Source: Salvia splendens (Eukaryota > Streptophyta > Magnoliopsida > Lamiales > Lamiaceae). From it: a stretch of 64,000 bases of DNA. The notes beneath the pieces are model-generated. The model ran no database searches. It was not told where the DNA came from and saw only the letters and a program-made list of their open reading frames with translations. The DNA lies in the NCBI RefSeq assembly GCF_004379255.2, contig NC_056049.1, forward strand, positions 16,972,063-17,036,062, read 5' to 3'. Positions 45,960 to 60,300 of this stretch are shown here, piece after piece; within the stretch, counting starts at the first letter, position 1; every line of letters starts with the position of its first letter. The position numbers and the translations under genes are program-made.

Positions 45960-46170
45960 AAATGCATTACAAGCACTTCACTCTTATTCTGATTTTACAT
46001 CAATCTTGTTCACAAAACACATCACTCTTACTCGTATTTTACTCCACTCTTGTTCACTAAACACATCACTCTTATTCTGATTTTACTTCACTCTTGTTCA
46101 CAAAACACATCACTCTTATTCTGATTTTACTTCACTCTTGTTCACAAAACAGATCACTCTAACCATGCAT
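45960..46170 (+). repeat. 44-bp satellite cluster between the large Ulp1 exons
   Basis: About five monomers lie between the exons at 45937 and 46324. The same cluster, with the same private variants (TTACATCAATCTTGTTCAC, then CAAAACAGATCACTCTAACC), recurs at 47616 and 49257 as part of the 1.64-kb tandem duplication. Confidence 0.9.
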
Positions 46171-47394
46171 TTACTTCACTGTTGTTAACAACATACATCA
46201 CTATAGCAAAAAATCAAAGAAACATCACTTAACCATTTAAAACATCACTCTAAATATGATTTTACTTCACTCTAAGCATGTTTTTACTTCACTATAAAGG
46301 AGTGGTTAAAATAGAAAACTCACCAATAGGAAAGTGATGGGTCCAGTGAATGGGGTGGATTTGTTCTTGAGTTTCCAGCTATCATGTGCTGTGATTAGCG
46401 TATCCAAAACGTAGCTGTACCAATAGTACTGCCTCACATTGGAAATGTTGCCAATATCGGGTAAAATACGGCCAATACATTTTTCGTTGGCTGTTGGTGA
46501 TATCAGAACATTGTCCAACAGAATAAGAAATATTTTCTTAAACCACTCACCACCTTCTAGATCACTATCAAGTTGCTCTTGCAAATCAGTTGGGGTAATT
46601 GCAAATTTGTTCTTCGTAGCCTTTACAATGGTCATCATCACATCATTCATGCCATGCTTCTTTTCCCTTTTTGTCATCAACTCTCCTCTTGGCAGTCCCA
46701 ACGTAGCATACACATCCTCCTCAGTGATGTGTAATGGTTGATCATTAACTAGTTTTATTCTGGAATAGTTGTCATGATTAAAATTTTCAAGGAGCGAAAA
46801 TGCCATGTTAGCAAGAATACTTCGTATCTTCAAATGCACAAGCTGTCCAAAACCCATCTCTTCTAGAGCAGCTATTTGCTTGGAGTTCATTTTCTCAATG
46901 GCATCAACTAGAACTTTCACCTCTATCTTTACGACCAATTTAGGTCTTCTGATTTTACAACTAATATCTTTAACACTCTTTCCTTTAGCCTGTTTCTTTC
47001 TAGAAGACAGTTCTTGTTCATCGTTGGTTTGTGACCTCCCATGCTTTGAGGCTAGAAGATATACAAAAAAAGTGGTCAAATTCATGAATACACATTTAAT
47101 ATAGCTCAAAATTAAACATTAATAACTCTGCCCAATACAAAATATATTTCACTAAGATACTAAATAATTAAATAACTCACTCTTTGGTTTCTGTTTTTGT
47201 TGCATATCATGTTTTTTACCTTATTTATTGAGAAGTTGTTGTTCGAAGGACATCTTGTCGATTTTTTGACCTTATTTCACTTGTAGCTGCAGCTAGTTGT
47301 GGCGGTCTATCCTCACGAATCTTAGACCTTATTTCGGCTGCAGCAGCTTCATGGATATTAGAAAAAAAAAATCAATATAGCAAAAAATCAAAGA

Positions 47395-47815
47395 CACATC
47401 ACTCTTACTCTGATTTTACTTCACTCTTGTTCACAAAACACATCACTCTTATTCTGATTTTACTTCACTCTTGTTCACAAAACACATCACTCTTATTCTG
47501 ATTTTACTTCACTCTTGATCACAAAACACATCACTCTTATTCTGATTTTACTTCACTCTTGTTCACAAAACACATCACTCCTACTCTGATTTTACTTCAC
47601 TCTTATTCACAAAACACATCACTCTTATTCTGATTTTACATCAATCTTGTTCACAAAACACATCACTCTTACTCATATTTTACTCCACTCTTGTTCACAA
47701 AACACATCACTCTTATTCTGATTTTACTTCACTCTTGTTCACAAAACACATCACTCTTATTCTGATTTTACTTCACTCTTGTTCACAAAACAGATCACTC
47801 TAACCATGCATTTAC
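47395..47815 (+). repeat. 44-bp satellite cluster between Ulp1 exon blocks 1 and 2
   Basis: Nine to ten monomers, of which the last five correspond to the cluster at 45960-46170. The extra monomers next to exon block 1 show the intronic array lengthening towards higher coordinates. Confidence 0.9.
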
Positions 47816-47961
47816 TTCACTGTTGTTAACAACATACATCACTATAGCAAAAAATCAAAGAAACATCACTTAACCATTTAAAACATCACTCTAAATATGA
47901 TTTTACTTCACTCTAAGCATGTTTTTACTTCACTATAAAGGAGTGGTTAAAATAGAAAACT

Positions 47962-49005
47962 CACCAATGGGAAAGTGATGGGTCCAGTGAATGGGGTGGA
48001 TTTGTTCTTGAGTTTCCAGCTATCATGTGCTGTGATTAGCGTATCCAAAACGTAGTTGTACCAATTGTACTGCATCACATTGGAAATGTTGCCAATATCG
48101 GGTAAAATACGGCCAAGACATTTTCCGTTGGCAGTTGGTGATATCAAAACATTGTCCAACAGAATAAGAAATATTTTCTTAAACCACTCACCACCTTCTA
48201 GATCGCTATCAAGTTGCTCTTGCAAATCAGTTGGGGTAATTGCAAATTTGTTCTTCTTAGCCTTTACAATGGTCATCATCACATCATTCATGCCATGCTT
48301 CTTTTCCCTTTTTGTCATCAACTCTCCTCTTGGCAGTCCCAACGTAGCATACACATCCTCCTCAGTGATGTGTAATGGTTGATCATTAACAAGTTTTATT
48401 CTGGAACAGTTGTCATGATTAAAATTTTCAAGGAGCGAAAATGCCATGTTAGCAAGAATACTTCATGTCTTCAAATGCACAAACTATCCAAAACCCATCT
48501 CTTCTAGAGAAGCTATTTGCTTGGAGTTCATTTTCTCAATGGCATCAACTAGAACTTTCACCTCTATCTTTACGACCAATTTAGGTCTTCTGATTTTACA
48601 ACTAATATCTTTAACACTCTTTCCTTTAGCCTATTTCTTTCTGGAAGACAGTTTTTGTTCATCGTTGGTTTGTGACCTCCCATGCTTTGAGGCTAGAAGA
48701 TATACAAAAAAAGTGGTTAAATTCATGAATACACATTTAATATAGCTCAAAATTAAACATTAATAACTCTGCCCAATACAAAATATATTTCACTAAGATA
48801 CTAAATAATTAAATAACACACTCTTTGGTTTCTGTTTTTGTTGCATATCATGTTTTTTTACCTTATTTCTTAAGAAGTTGTTGTTCGAAGGACATCTTGT
48901 CGATTTTTTGACCTTATTTCACTTGTAGCTGCAACAAGTTGTAGCGGTCTATCCTCACGAATCTTAGACCTTATTTCGGCTGCAGCAGCTTCATGGATAT
49001 TAGAA
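47962..49005 (-). pseudogene. Second tandem copy of the Ulp1-gene 5' exons
   Basis: It repeats the block 46321-47360 at a period of 1641 bp. The large exon starts at 47965 on its 3' side (MAFSLLENFNHDN, LHITEEDVYATLGLPRGELM and TPFTGPITF are readable). It differs from copy 1 by scattered substitutions. A stop breaks the upstream part near 48630 and the first exon near 48872. It has no 3' exons of its own. Confidence 0.8.
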
Positions 49006-49034
49006 AAAAAATCAATATAGCAAAAAATCAAAGA

Positions 49035-49445
49035 CACATCACTCTTACTCTGATTTTATTTTACTCTTGTTCACAAAACACATCACTCTTATTCTGATTT
49101 TACTTCACTCTTGTTCACAAAACACATCACTCTTATTCTGATTTTACTTCACTCTTGATCACAAAACACATTACTCTTATTCTGATTTTACTTCACTCTT
49201 GTTCACAAAACACATCACTCCTACTCAGATTTTACTTCACTCTTATTCACAAAACACATCACTCTTATTCTGATTTTACATCAATCTTGTTCACAAAACA
49301 CATCACTCTTACTCGTATTTATTCCACTCTTGTTCACAAAACACATCACTCTTATTCTGATTTTACTTCACTCTAGTTCACAAAACACATCACTCTTATT
49401 CCGATTTTACTTCACTCTTGTTCGCAAAACAGATCACTCTAACCA
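49035..49445 (+). repeat. 44-bp satellite cluster between Ulp1 exon blocks 2 and 3
   Basis: This is the counterpart of 47395-47815 in the second duplication unit. It has nine to ten monomers, including the shared ACATCAATCTTG variant. Confidence 0.9.
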
Positions 49446-49600
49446 TGCATTTACTTTAATGTTGTTAATAACATACATCACTATAGCAAAAAATCAAAGA
49501 AACATCACTTAACCATTTAAAACATCACTCTAAATATGATTTTACTTCACTCTAAGCATGTTTTTACTTCACTATAAAGGAGTGGTTAAAATAGAAAACT

Positions 49601-50640
49601 CACCAATAGGAAAGTGATGGGTCCAGTGAATGGGGTGGATTTGTTCTTGAGTTTCCAGCTATCATGTGCTGTGATTAGCGTATCCAAAACGTAGTTGTAC
49701 CAATTGTACTGCATCACATTGGAAATGTTGCCAATATCGGGTAAAATACGGCCAAGACATTTTCCGTTGGCAGTTGGTGATATCAGAACATTGTCCAACA
49801 GAATAAGAAATATTTTCTTAAACCACTCACCACCTTCTAGATCACTATCAAGTTGCTCTTGCAAATCAGTTGGGGTAATTGCAAATTTGTTCTTCTTAGC
49901 CTTTACAATGGTCATCATCACATCATTCATGCCATGCTTCTTTTCCCTTTTTGTCATCAACTCTCCTCTTGGCAGTCCCAACGTAGCATACACATCCTCC
50001 TCAGTGATGTGTAATGGTTGATCATTAACAAGTTTTATTCTGGAACAGTTGTCATGATTAAAATTTTCAAGGAGCGAACCATGTTAGCAAGAATACATCA
50101 TGTCTTTAAATGCACAAGCTGTCCAAAACCCATCTCTTCTAGAACAGCTATTTGCTTAGAGTTCATTTTCTCAATGGCATCAACTAGAACTTTCACCTCT
50201 ATCTTTACGACCAATTTTGGTCTTCTGATTTTACAACTAATATCTTTAAGACTCTTTCCTTTAGCCTGTTTCTTTCTGGAAGACAGTTCTTGTTCATCGT
50301 TGGTTTGTGACCTCCCATGCTTTGAGGCTAGAAGATATACAAAAAAAGTGGTCAGATTCATTAATACACATTTAATATAGCTCTAAATTAAACATTAATA
50401 ACTCTGCCCAATACAAAATATATTTCACTAAGATACTAAATAATTAAATAACTCACTCTTTGGTTTCTGTTTTTGTTGCATATCATGTTTTTTTACCTTA
50501 TTTCTTGAGAAGTTGTTGTTCGAAGGACATCTTGTCGATTTTTTGACCTTATTTCACTTGTAGCTACAGCAAGTTGTAGCGGTCTATCCTCATAAATCTT
50601 ATACCTTATTTCGGCTGCGGCAGCTTCATGGATATTAGAA
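49601..50640 (-). pseudogene. Third tandem copy of the Ulp1-gene 5' exons
   Basis: The period to copy 2 is 1639 bp. A few bases are deleted near 50078 (GCGAACCATG instead of GCGAAAATGCCATG), which shifts the frame inside the large exon. Unlike copies 1 and 2, its first exon still reads through to the donor site (CTCAAGAAATAAG then GT near 50500). Beyond it begins the main satellite array, so this copy is the side from which the array extends. Confidence 0.8.
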
Positions 50641-53600
50641 AAAAATCAATATAGCAAAAAATCAAATACACATCACTCTTACTCTGATTTTACTTCACTC
50701 TTGTTCACAAAACACATCACTCTTATTCTTATTTTACTTCACTCTTGTTCACAAAACACATCACTCTTACTCTGATTTTACTCCACTCATGTTCACAAAA
50801 CACATCACTCTTACTCGTATTTTACTCCACTCTTGTTCACAAAATAAATCACTCTTACTCTGAATTTACTTCACTCTTGTTCACAAAACACATCACTCAT
50901 ACTCGTATTTTACTCCACTCTTGTTCACAAAACAAATCACTCTTACTCTGATTTTACTTCACTCTTGTTCACAAAACACATCACTCTTACTCGTATTTTA
51001 CTCCACTCTTGTTCACAAAACAAATCACTCTTACTCTGATTTTACTTCACTCTTGTTAACAAAACACATCACTCTTATTCTGATTTTACTTCACTCTTGT
51101 TCACAAAACACATCACTCTTATTCTGATTTTACTTCACTCTTGTTCACAAAACACATCACTCCTATCTGATTTTACTTCACTCTTGTTCACAAAACAACA
51201 CATCACTCTTACTCTGATTTTACTTCACTCTTGTTCTCAAAACACATCACTCTTACTCTAATTTTACTTCACTCTTGATCACAAAACACATCACTTTTAT
51301 TCTTATTTTACTTCATTCCTGTTCACAAAACACATCACTCATTTTCCTATTTTACTTCAATCTTGTTCATAAAACACATCACTCTTACTCTTATTTTGTG
51401 AACAAGATTGAAGTAAAATCACTCTTCACACTTCACTCTTCACTCTTCACTCTTCACTCTTTACTCTTTACTCTTTACTCTTACTCTGACATCACTCTTC
51501 ACTCTTACTCTGATTTTACGTCACTCTTATTTACAAAACACATCACTCTTACTCTGATTTTACTCCACTCTTGTTTACAAAACGCATCACTCTTATGTTG
51601 ATTTTACTTCAATGTTGATCACAAAACACATCACTCTTATTGTGATTTTACTTCACTCTTGTTCACAATACACATCACTCCTACTCTGATTTTACTCCAC
51701 TCTTGTTCACAAAACACACCACTCTTATTCTGATTTTACTTCACTCTTGTTCACAAAACACATCACTCTTACTCGTATTTTATTCCACTCTTGTTCACAA
51801 AACACATCACTCTTACTCTGATTTTACTTCACTCTTGTTCACAAAACAAATCACTCTTACTGTGTTTTTACTTCACTCTTGTTCACAAAACACATCACTC
51901 TTACTCTTATTTTACTTCACTCTTGTTCACAAAATACATCACTCTTACTCGTATTTTACTCCACTCTTGTTCACAAAACAAATCACTCTTATTCTGATTT
52001 TACTTCACTCGTGTTCACAAAACACATCACTCTTACTCGTATTTTACTCCACTCTTGTTCACAAAACACATCACTCTTATTCTGATTTTACTGCACTCTT
52101 GTTCACAAAACTCATCACTCTTACTCGTATTTTATTCCACTCTTATTCACAAAACACATCACTCTTACTGTGATTTTACTTCACTCTTGTTCACAAAACA
52201 CATCACTCTTACTCGTATTTTACTCCACTCTTGTTCACAAAACAAATCACTCTTACTCTGATTTTACTTCACTCTTGTTAACAAAACACATCACTCTTAT
52301 TCTGATTTTACTGCACTCTTGTTCACGAAACACATCACTCTTACTCGTATTTTACTTCACTCTTGTTAACAAAACACATCACTCTTATTCTGATTTTACT
52401 TCACTCTTGTTCACAAAACACATCACTCTTACTCGTATTTTATTCCACTCTTGTTCACAAAACACATCACTCTTACTCTGATTTTACTTCACTCTTGTTC
52501 ACAAAACAAATCACTCTTACTGTGTTTTTACTTCACTCTTGTTCACAAAACACATCACTCTTACTCTTATTTTACTTCACTCTTGTTCACAAAATACATC
52601 ACTCTTACTCGTATTTTACTCCACTCTTGTTCACAAAACAAATCACTCTTATTCTGATTTTACTTCACTCGTGTTCACAAAACACATCACTCTTACTCGT
52701 ATTTTACTCCACTCTTGTTCACAAAACACATCACTCTTATTCTGATTTTACTGCACTCTTGTTCACAAAACTCATCACTCTTACTCGTATTTTATTCCAC
52801 TCTTATTCACAAAACACATCACTCTTACTGTGATATTACTTCACTCTTGTTCACAAAACACATCACTCTTACTCGTATTTTACTCCACTCTTGTTCACAA
52901 AACAAATCACTCTTACTCTGATTTTACTTCACTCTTGTTAACAAAACACATCACTCTTATTCTGATTTTACTGCACTCTTGTTCACGAAACACATCACTC
53001 CTACTCTGATTTTACTTCACTCTTGTTCGCAAAACACATCACTCCTACTCTTATTTTGTGAACAAGATTGAAGTAAAATCACTCTTCACACTTCACTCTT
53101 CACTCTTCACTCTTTACTCTTTACTCTTACTCTGACATCACTCTTCACTCTTACTCTGATTTTACGTCACTCTTGTTTACAAAACACATCACTCTTATGT
53201 TGATTTTACTTCAATGTTGATCACAAAACACATCACTTTTATTGTGATTTTACTTCACTGTTGTTCACAATACACATCACTCCTATTCTGATTTTACTCC
53301 ACTCTTGTTCACAAAACACATCACTCTTATTCTGATTTTACTTCACTCTTGTTCACAAAACACATCACTCTTACTTGTATTTTATTCCACTCTTGTTCAC
53401 AAAACACATCACTCTTACTCTGATTTTACTTCACTCTTGTTCACAAAACAGATCACTCTTACTGTGTTTTTACTTCACTCTTGTTCACAAAACACATCCT
53501 CTTACTCTTATTTTACTTCACTCTTGTTCACAAAATACATCAATCTTACTCGTATTTTACTCCACTCTTGTTCACAAAACAAATCACTCTTATTCTGATT

Positions 53601-56600
53601 TTACCTCACTCGTGTTCACAAAACACATCACTCTTACTCATATTTTACTCCACTCTTGTTCACAAAACACATCACTCTTATTCTGATTTTACTTCACTCT
53701 TGTTCACAAAACACATCACTCTTACTCGTATTTTTTTCCACTCTTGTTCAAAAAACACATCACTCTTACTCTGATTTTACTTCACTCTTATTCACAAAAC
53801 ATATCACTCTTACTCTGTTTTTACTTCACTCTTGTTCACAAAACACATCACTCTTACTCAGATTTTACTTCACTCTTGTTCACAAAACACATCACTCTTA
53901 CTCGTATTTTACTCCACTCTTGTTCACAAAATAAATCACTCTTACTCTGATTTTACTTCACTCTTGTTCACAAAACACATCACTCATACTCGTATTTTAC
54001 TCCACTCTTGTTACCAAAACAAATCACTCTTGTTAACAAAACACATCACTCTTATTCTGATTTTACTTCACACTTGTTCACAAAACACATCACTCTTACT
54101 CTGATTTTACTTCACTCTTGTTCTCAAAACACATCACTCTTACTCTAATTTAACTTCACTCTTCATCACAAAACACATCACTCTTATTCTTATTTTACTT
54201 CATTCTTGTTCACCAAACACATCACTCATATTCTGATTTTACTTCAATCTTGTTCATAAAACACATCACTCTTACTCTTCTTTTGTGAACAAGATTGAAG
54301 TAAAATCACTCTTCACACTTCACTCTTCACTCTTTACTCTTTACTCTTACTCTGACATCACACTTCACTCTTACTCTGATTTTACGTCACTCTTGTTTAC
54401 AAAACACATCACTCTTTCTCTGATTTTACTCCACTCTTGTTTACAAAACGCATCACTCTTATGTTGATTTTACTTCAATGTTGATCACAAAACACATCAC
54501 TCTTATTGTGATTTTACTTCACTCTTGTTCACAATACACATCACTCCTACTCTGATTTTACTCCACTCTTGTTCACAAAACACACCACTCTTATTCTGAT
54601 TTTACTTCACTCTCTTTCACAAAACACATCACTCTTACTCGTATTTTATTCCACTCTTGTTCACAAAACACATCACTCTTACTCTGATTTTACTTCACTC
54701 TTGTTCACAAAACAGATCACTCTTACTGTGTTTTTACTTCACTCTTGTTCACACAACACATCACTCTTACTCTTATTTTACTTCACTCTTGTTCACAAAA
54801 TACATCACTCTTACTCATATTTTACTCCACTCTTGTTCACAAAACAAATCACTCTTATTCTGATTTTACTTCACCCGTGTTCACAAAACACATCACTCTT
54901 ACTCGTATTTTACTCCACTCTTGTTCACAAAACACATCACTCTTATTCTGATTTTACTTCACTCTTGTTCACAAAACACATCACTCTTACTTGTATTTTA
55001 TTCCACTCTTGTTCAAAAAACACATCACTCTTACTCTGATTTTACTTCACTCTTGTTCACAAAACATATCACTCTTACTCTGTTTTTACTTTACTCTTGT
55101 TCACAAAACACATCACTCTTACTCAGATTTTACTTCACTCTTGTTCACAAAACACATCACTGTTACTCGTATTTTACTCCACTCTTGTTCACAAAATAAA
55201 TCACTCTTACTCTGATTTTACTCCACTCTTGTTCACAAAACACATCACTCATACTCGTATTTTACTCCACTCTTGTTCACAAAACAAATCACTCTTACTC
55301 TGATTTTACTTCACTCTTGTTAACAAAACACATCACTCTTATTCTGATTTTACTTCACTCTTGTTCACAAAACACATCACTCTTACTCTGATTTTACTTC
55401 ACTCTTGTTCTCAAAACACATCACTCTTACTCTAATTTAACTTCACTCTTCATCACAAAACACATCACTCTTGTTCTTATTTTACTTCATTCTTGTTCAC
55501 CAAACACATCACTCATATTCTGATTTTACTTCAATCTTGTTCATAAAACACATCACTCTTACTCTTATTTTGTGAACAAGATTGAAGTAAAATCACTCTT
55601 CACACTTCACTCTTCACTCTTCACTCTTTACTCTTTACTCTTACTCTGACATCACTCTTCACTCTTACTCTGATTTTACGTCACTCTTGTTTACAAAACA
55701 CATCACTCTTACTCTGATTTTACTCCACTCTTGTTTACAAAACGCATCACTCTTATGTTGATTTTACTTCAATGTTGATCACAAAACACATCACTCTTAT
55801 TGTGATTTTACTTCACTCTTGTTCACAATACACATCACTCCTACTCTGATTTTACTCCACCCTTGTTCACAAAACACACCACTCTTATTCTGATTTTACT
55901 TCACTCTTGTTCACAAAACACATCACTCTTACTCGTATTTTATTCCACTCTTGTTCACAAAACACATCACTCTTACTCTGATTTTACTTCACTCTTGTTC
56001 ACAAAACAGATCACTCTTACTGTGTTTTTACTTCACTCTTGTTCACACAACACATCACTCTTACTCTTATTTTACTTCACTCTTGTTCACAAAATACATC
56101 ACTCTTACTCGTATTTTACTCCACTCTTGTTCACAAAACAAATCACTCTTATTCTGATTTTACTTCACTCGTGTTCACAAAACACATCACTCTTACTCGT
56201 ATTTTACTCCACTCTTGTTCACAAAACACACCACTCTTATTCTGATTTTACTTCACTCTTGTTCACAAAACACATCACTCTTACTCGTATTTTATTTCAC
56301 TCTTGTTCACAAAACACATCACTCTTACTCTGATTTTACTTCACTCTTTTTCACAAAACAGATCACTCTTACTGTGTTTTTACTTCACTCTTGTTCACAC
56401 AACACATCACTCTTACTCTTATTTTACTTCACTCTTGTTCACAAAATACATCACTCTTACTCGTATTTTACTCCACTCTTGTTCACAAAACAAATCACTC
56501 TTATTCTGATTTTACTTCACTCGTGTTCACAAAACACATCACTCTTACTCGTATTTTACTCCACTCTTGTTCACAAAACACGTCACTCTTATTCTGATTT

Positions 56601-57168
56601 TACTTCACTCTTGTTCACAAAACACATCACTCTTACTCGTATTTTATTCCACTCTTGTTCAAAAAACACATCACTCTTACTCTGATTTTACTTCACTCTT
56701 GTTCACAAAACATATCACTCTTACTCTGTTTTTACTTCACTCTTGTTCACAAAACACATCACTCTTACTCAGATTTTACTTCACTCTTGTTCACAAAACA
56801 CATCACTGTTACTCGTATTTTACTCCACTCTTGTTCACAAAATAAATCACTCTTACTCTGATTTTACTTCACTCTTGTTCACAAAACACATCACTCATAC
56901 TCGTATTTTACTCCACTCTTGTTCACAAAACAAATCACTCTTACTCTGATTTTACTTCACTCTTGTTAACAAAACACATCACTCTTATTCTGATTTTACT
57001 TCACTCTTGTTCACAAAACACATCACTCTTACTCTGATTTTACTTCACTCTTGTTCTCAAAACACATCACTCTTACTCTAATTTAACTTCACTCTTCATC
57101 ACAAAACACATCACTCTTATTCTTATTTTACTTCATTCTTGTTCACCAAACACATCACTCATATTCTG

Positions 57169-57239
57169 ATTTTACTTCAATCTTGTTCATAAAACACATC
57201 ACTCTTACTCTTATTTTGTGAACAAGATTGAAGTAAAAT
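57169..57239 (+). repeat. Representative hairpin at a higher-order unit boundary
   Basis: ATTTTACTTCAATCTTGTTC (arm 57169-57189) pairs without mismatch with the inverted arm at 57219-57239 across a 29-base loop. Equivalent hairpins, some with one or two mismatches, occur at each of the ten marker positions in the array. Confidence 0.85.
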
Positions 57240-57325
57240 CACTCTTCACACTTCACTCTTCACTCTTCACTCTTTACTCTTTACTCTTACTCTGACATCA
57301 CTCTTCACTCTTACTCTGATTTTAC
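57236..57325 (+). repeat. CACTCTT-type heptamer block after the hairpin (representative)
   Basis: A run of TTCACTC and TTTACTC heptamers (CTTCACTCTTCACTCTTTAC and so on), then TCTGACATCACTCTTCACTC, replaces normal monomers after each hairpin. Block length differs slightly between units, for example shorter at 54300 and 62100. Confidence 0.8.
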
Positions 57326-60300
57326 GTCACTCTTGTTTACAAAACACATCACTCTTACTCTGATTTTACTCCACTCTTGTTTACAAAACGCATCACTCTT
57401 ATGTTGATTTTACTTCAATGTTGATCACAAAACACATCACTCTTATTGTGATTTTACTTCACTCTTGTTCACAATACACATCACTCCTACTCTGATTTTA
57501 CTCCACCCTTGTTCACAAAACACACCACTCTTATTCTGATTTTACTTCACTCTTGTTCACAAAACACATCACTCTTACTCGTATTTTATTCCACTCTTGT
57601 TCACAAAACACATCACTCTTACTCTGATTTTACTTCACTCTTGTTCACAAAACAGATCACTCTTACTGTGTTTTTACTTCACTCTTGTTCACACAACACA
57701 TCACTCTTACTCTTATTTTACTTCACTCTTGTTCACAAAATACATCACTCTTACTCGTATTTTACTCCACTCTTGTTCACAAAACAAATCACTCTTATTC
57801 TGATTTTACTTCACTCGTGTTCACAAAACACATCACTCTTACTCGTATTTTACTCCACTCTTGTTCACAAAACACACCACTCTTATTCTGATTTTACTTC
57901 ACTCTTGTTCACAAAACACATCACTCTTACTCGTATTTTATTCCACTCTTGTTCACAAAACACATCACTCTTACTCTGATTTTACTTCACTCTTGTTCAC
58001 AAAACAGATCACTCTTACTGTGTTTTTACTTCACTCTTGTTCACACAACACATCACTCTTACTCTTATTTTACTTCACTCTTGTTCACAAAATACATCAC
58101 TCTTACTCGTATTTTACTCCACTCTTGTTCACAAAACAAATCACTCTTATTCTGATTTTACTTCACTCGTGTTCACAAAACACATCACTCTTACTCGTAT
58201 TTTACTCCACTCTTGTTCACAAAACACATCACTCTTATTCTGATTTTACTTCACTCTTGTTCACAAAACACATCACTCTTACTCGTATTTTATTCCACTC
58301 TTGTTCAAAAAACACATCACTCTTACTCTGATTTTACTTCACTCTTGTTCACAAAACATATCACTCTTACTCTGTTTTTACTTCACTCTTGTTCACAAAA
58401 CACATCACTCTTACTCAGATTTTACTTCACTCTTGTTCACAAAACACATCACTGTTACTCGTATTTTACTCCACTCTTGTTCACAAAATAAATCACTCTT
58501 ACTCTGATTTTACTTCACTCTTGTTCACAAAACACATCACTCATACTCGTATTTTACTCCACTCTTGTTCACAAAACAAATCACTCTTACTCTGATTTTA
58601 CTTCACTCTTGTTAACAAAACACATCACTCTTATTCTGATTTTACTTCACTCTTGTTCACAAAACACATCACTCTTACTCTGATTTTACTTCACTCTTGT
58701 TCTCAAAACACATCACTCTTACTCTAATTTAACTTCACTCTTCATCACAAAACACATCACTCTTATTCTTATTTTACTTCATTCTTGTTCACCAAACACA
58801 TCACTCATATTCTGATTTTACTTCAATCTTGTTCATAAAACACATCACTCTTACTCTTATTTTGTGAACAAGATTGAAATAAAATCACTCTTCACACTTC
58901 ACTCTTCACTTTTCACTCTTTACTCTTTACTCTTACTCTGACATCACTCTTCACTCTTACTCTGATTTTACGTCACTCTTGTTTACAAAACACATCATTC
59001 TTACTCTTATTTTACTCCACTCTTGTTTACAAAACGCATCACTCTTATGTTGATTTTACTTCAATGTTGATCATAAAACACATCACTCTTATTGTGATTT
59101 TACTTCACTCTTGTTCACAATACATATCACTCCTACTCTGATTTTACTCCACTCTTGTTCACAAAACACATCACTCTTATTCTTAGTTTACTTCAATCTT
59201 GTTCACAAAACACATCACTCTTACTTGTATTTTATTCCACTCTTGTTCACAAAACACATCACTCTTACTCTGATTTTACTTCACTCTTGTTCACAAAACA
59301 GATCACTCTTACTGTGTTTTTACTTCACTCTTGTTCACAAAACACATCTCTCTTACTCTTATTTTACTTCACTCTTGTTCACAAAATACATCACTCTTAC
59401 TCGTATTTTACTCCACTCTTGTTCACAAAACAAATCACTCTTATTCTGATTTTACCTCACTCGTGTTCACAAAACACATCACTCTTACACATGTTTTACT
59501 CCACTCTTGTTCACAAAACACATCACTCTTATTCTGATTTTACTTCACTCTTGTTCACAAAACACATCACTCTTACTCGTATTTTATTCCACTCTTGTTC
59601 AAAAAACACATCACTCTTTCTCTGATTTTACTTCACTCTTGTTCACAAAACATATCACTCTTACTCTGTTTTTACTTCACTCTTGTTCACAAAACACATC
59701 ACTCTTACTCAGATTTTACTTCACTCTTGTTCACAAAACACATCACTCTTACTCGTATTTTACTCCACTCTTGTTCACAAAATAAATCACTCTTACTCTG
59801 ATTTTACTTCACTCTTGTTTACAAAACACATCACTCATACTCGTATTTTACTCCACTCTTGTTCACAAAACAAATCACTCTTACTCTAATTTAACTTCTC
59901 TCTTCATCACAAAACACATCACTCTTATTCTTATTTTACTTCATTCTTGTTCACCAAACACATCACTCATATTCTGATTTTACTTCAATCTTGTTCATAA
60001 AACACATCACTCTTACTCTTATTTTGTGAACAAGATTGAAGTAAAATCACTCTTCACACTTCACTCTTCACTCTCCACTCTTTACTCTTTACTCTTACTC
60101 TGACATCACTCTTCACTCTTACTCTGATTTTACGTCACTCTTGTTTACAAAACACATCACTCTTACTCTGATTTTACTCCACTCTTGTTTACAAAACGCA
60201 TCACTCTTATGTTGATTTTACTTCAATGTTGATCACAAAACACATCACTCTTATTGTGATTTTACTTCACTCTTGTTCACAATACACATCACTCCTACTC

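Larger units (their letters stand above)
42951..47360 (-). pseudogene. Ulp1-like cysteine protease family gene, catalytic part missing
   Basis: Minus-strand exons with plausible splice sites lie at about 47360-47222, 47195-47165, 47051-46324, 45937-45317, 45122-45066, 44790-44690, 43912-43788, 43660-43511, 43468-43394, 43345-43234 and 43073-42951. The large exon holds the upstream domain typical of plant Ulp1-family genes (MNSKQIAALEEMGFGQLVHL, LHITEEDVYATLGLPRGELM, WKLKNKSTPFTGPITFL). Later exons give CASYLNNMEEYRALSSSRRLF and FKWADVDL, which lead into the His-Asp-Cys peptidase domain. That domain is absent, with LTR-like sequence in its place. Stops exist (a TAA in the 45122-45066 exon, another near 47230). 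Such genes cleave SUMO-like modifiers and are often carried by Mutator-like elements. Confidence 0.6.
55572..58863 (+). repeat. Two adjacent near-identical 1646-bp higher-order units
   Basis: Marker positions 55572, 57218 and 58864 are spaced exactly 1646 bp apart. Monomer variants inside follow the same order, including CACACAACACATC, ACACACCACTC and CACTGTTACTCG. They look like the most recent duplication in the array. Confidence 0.85.
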
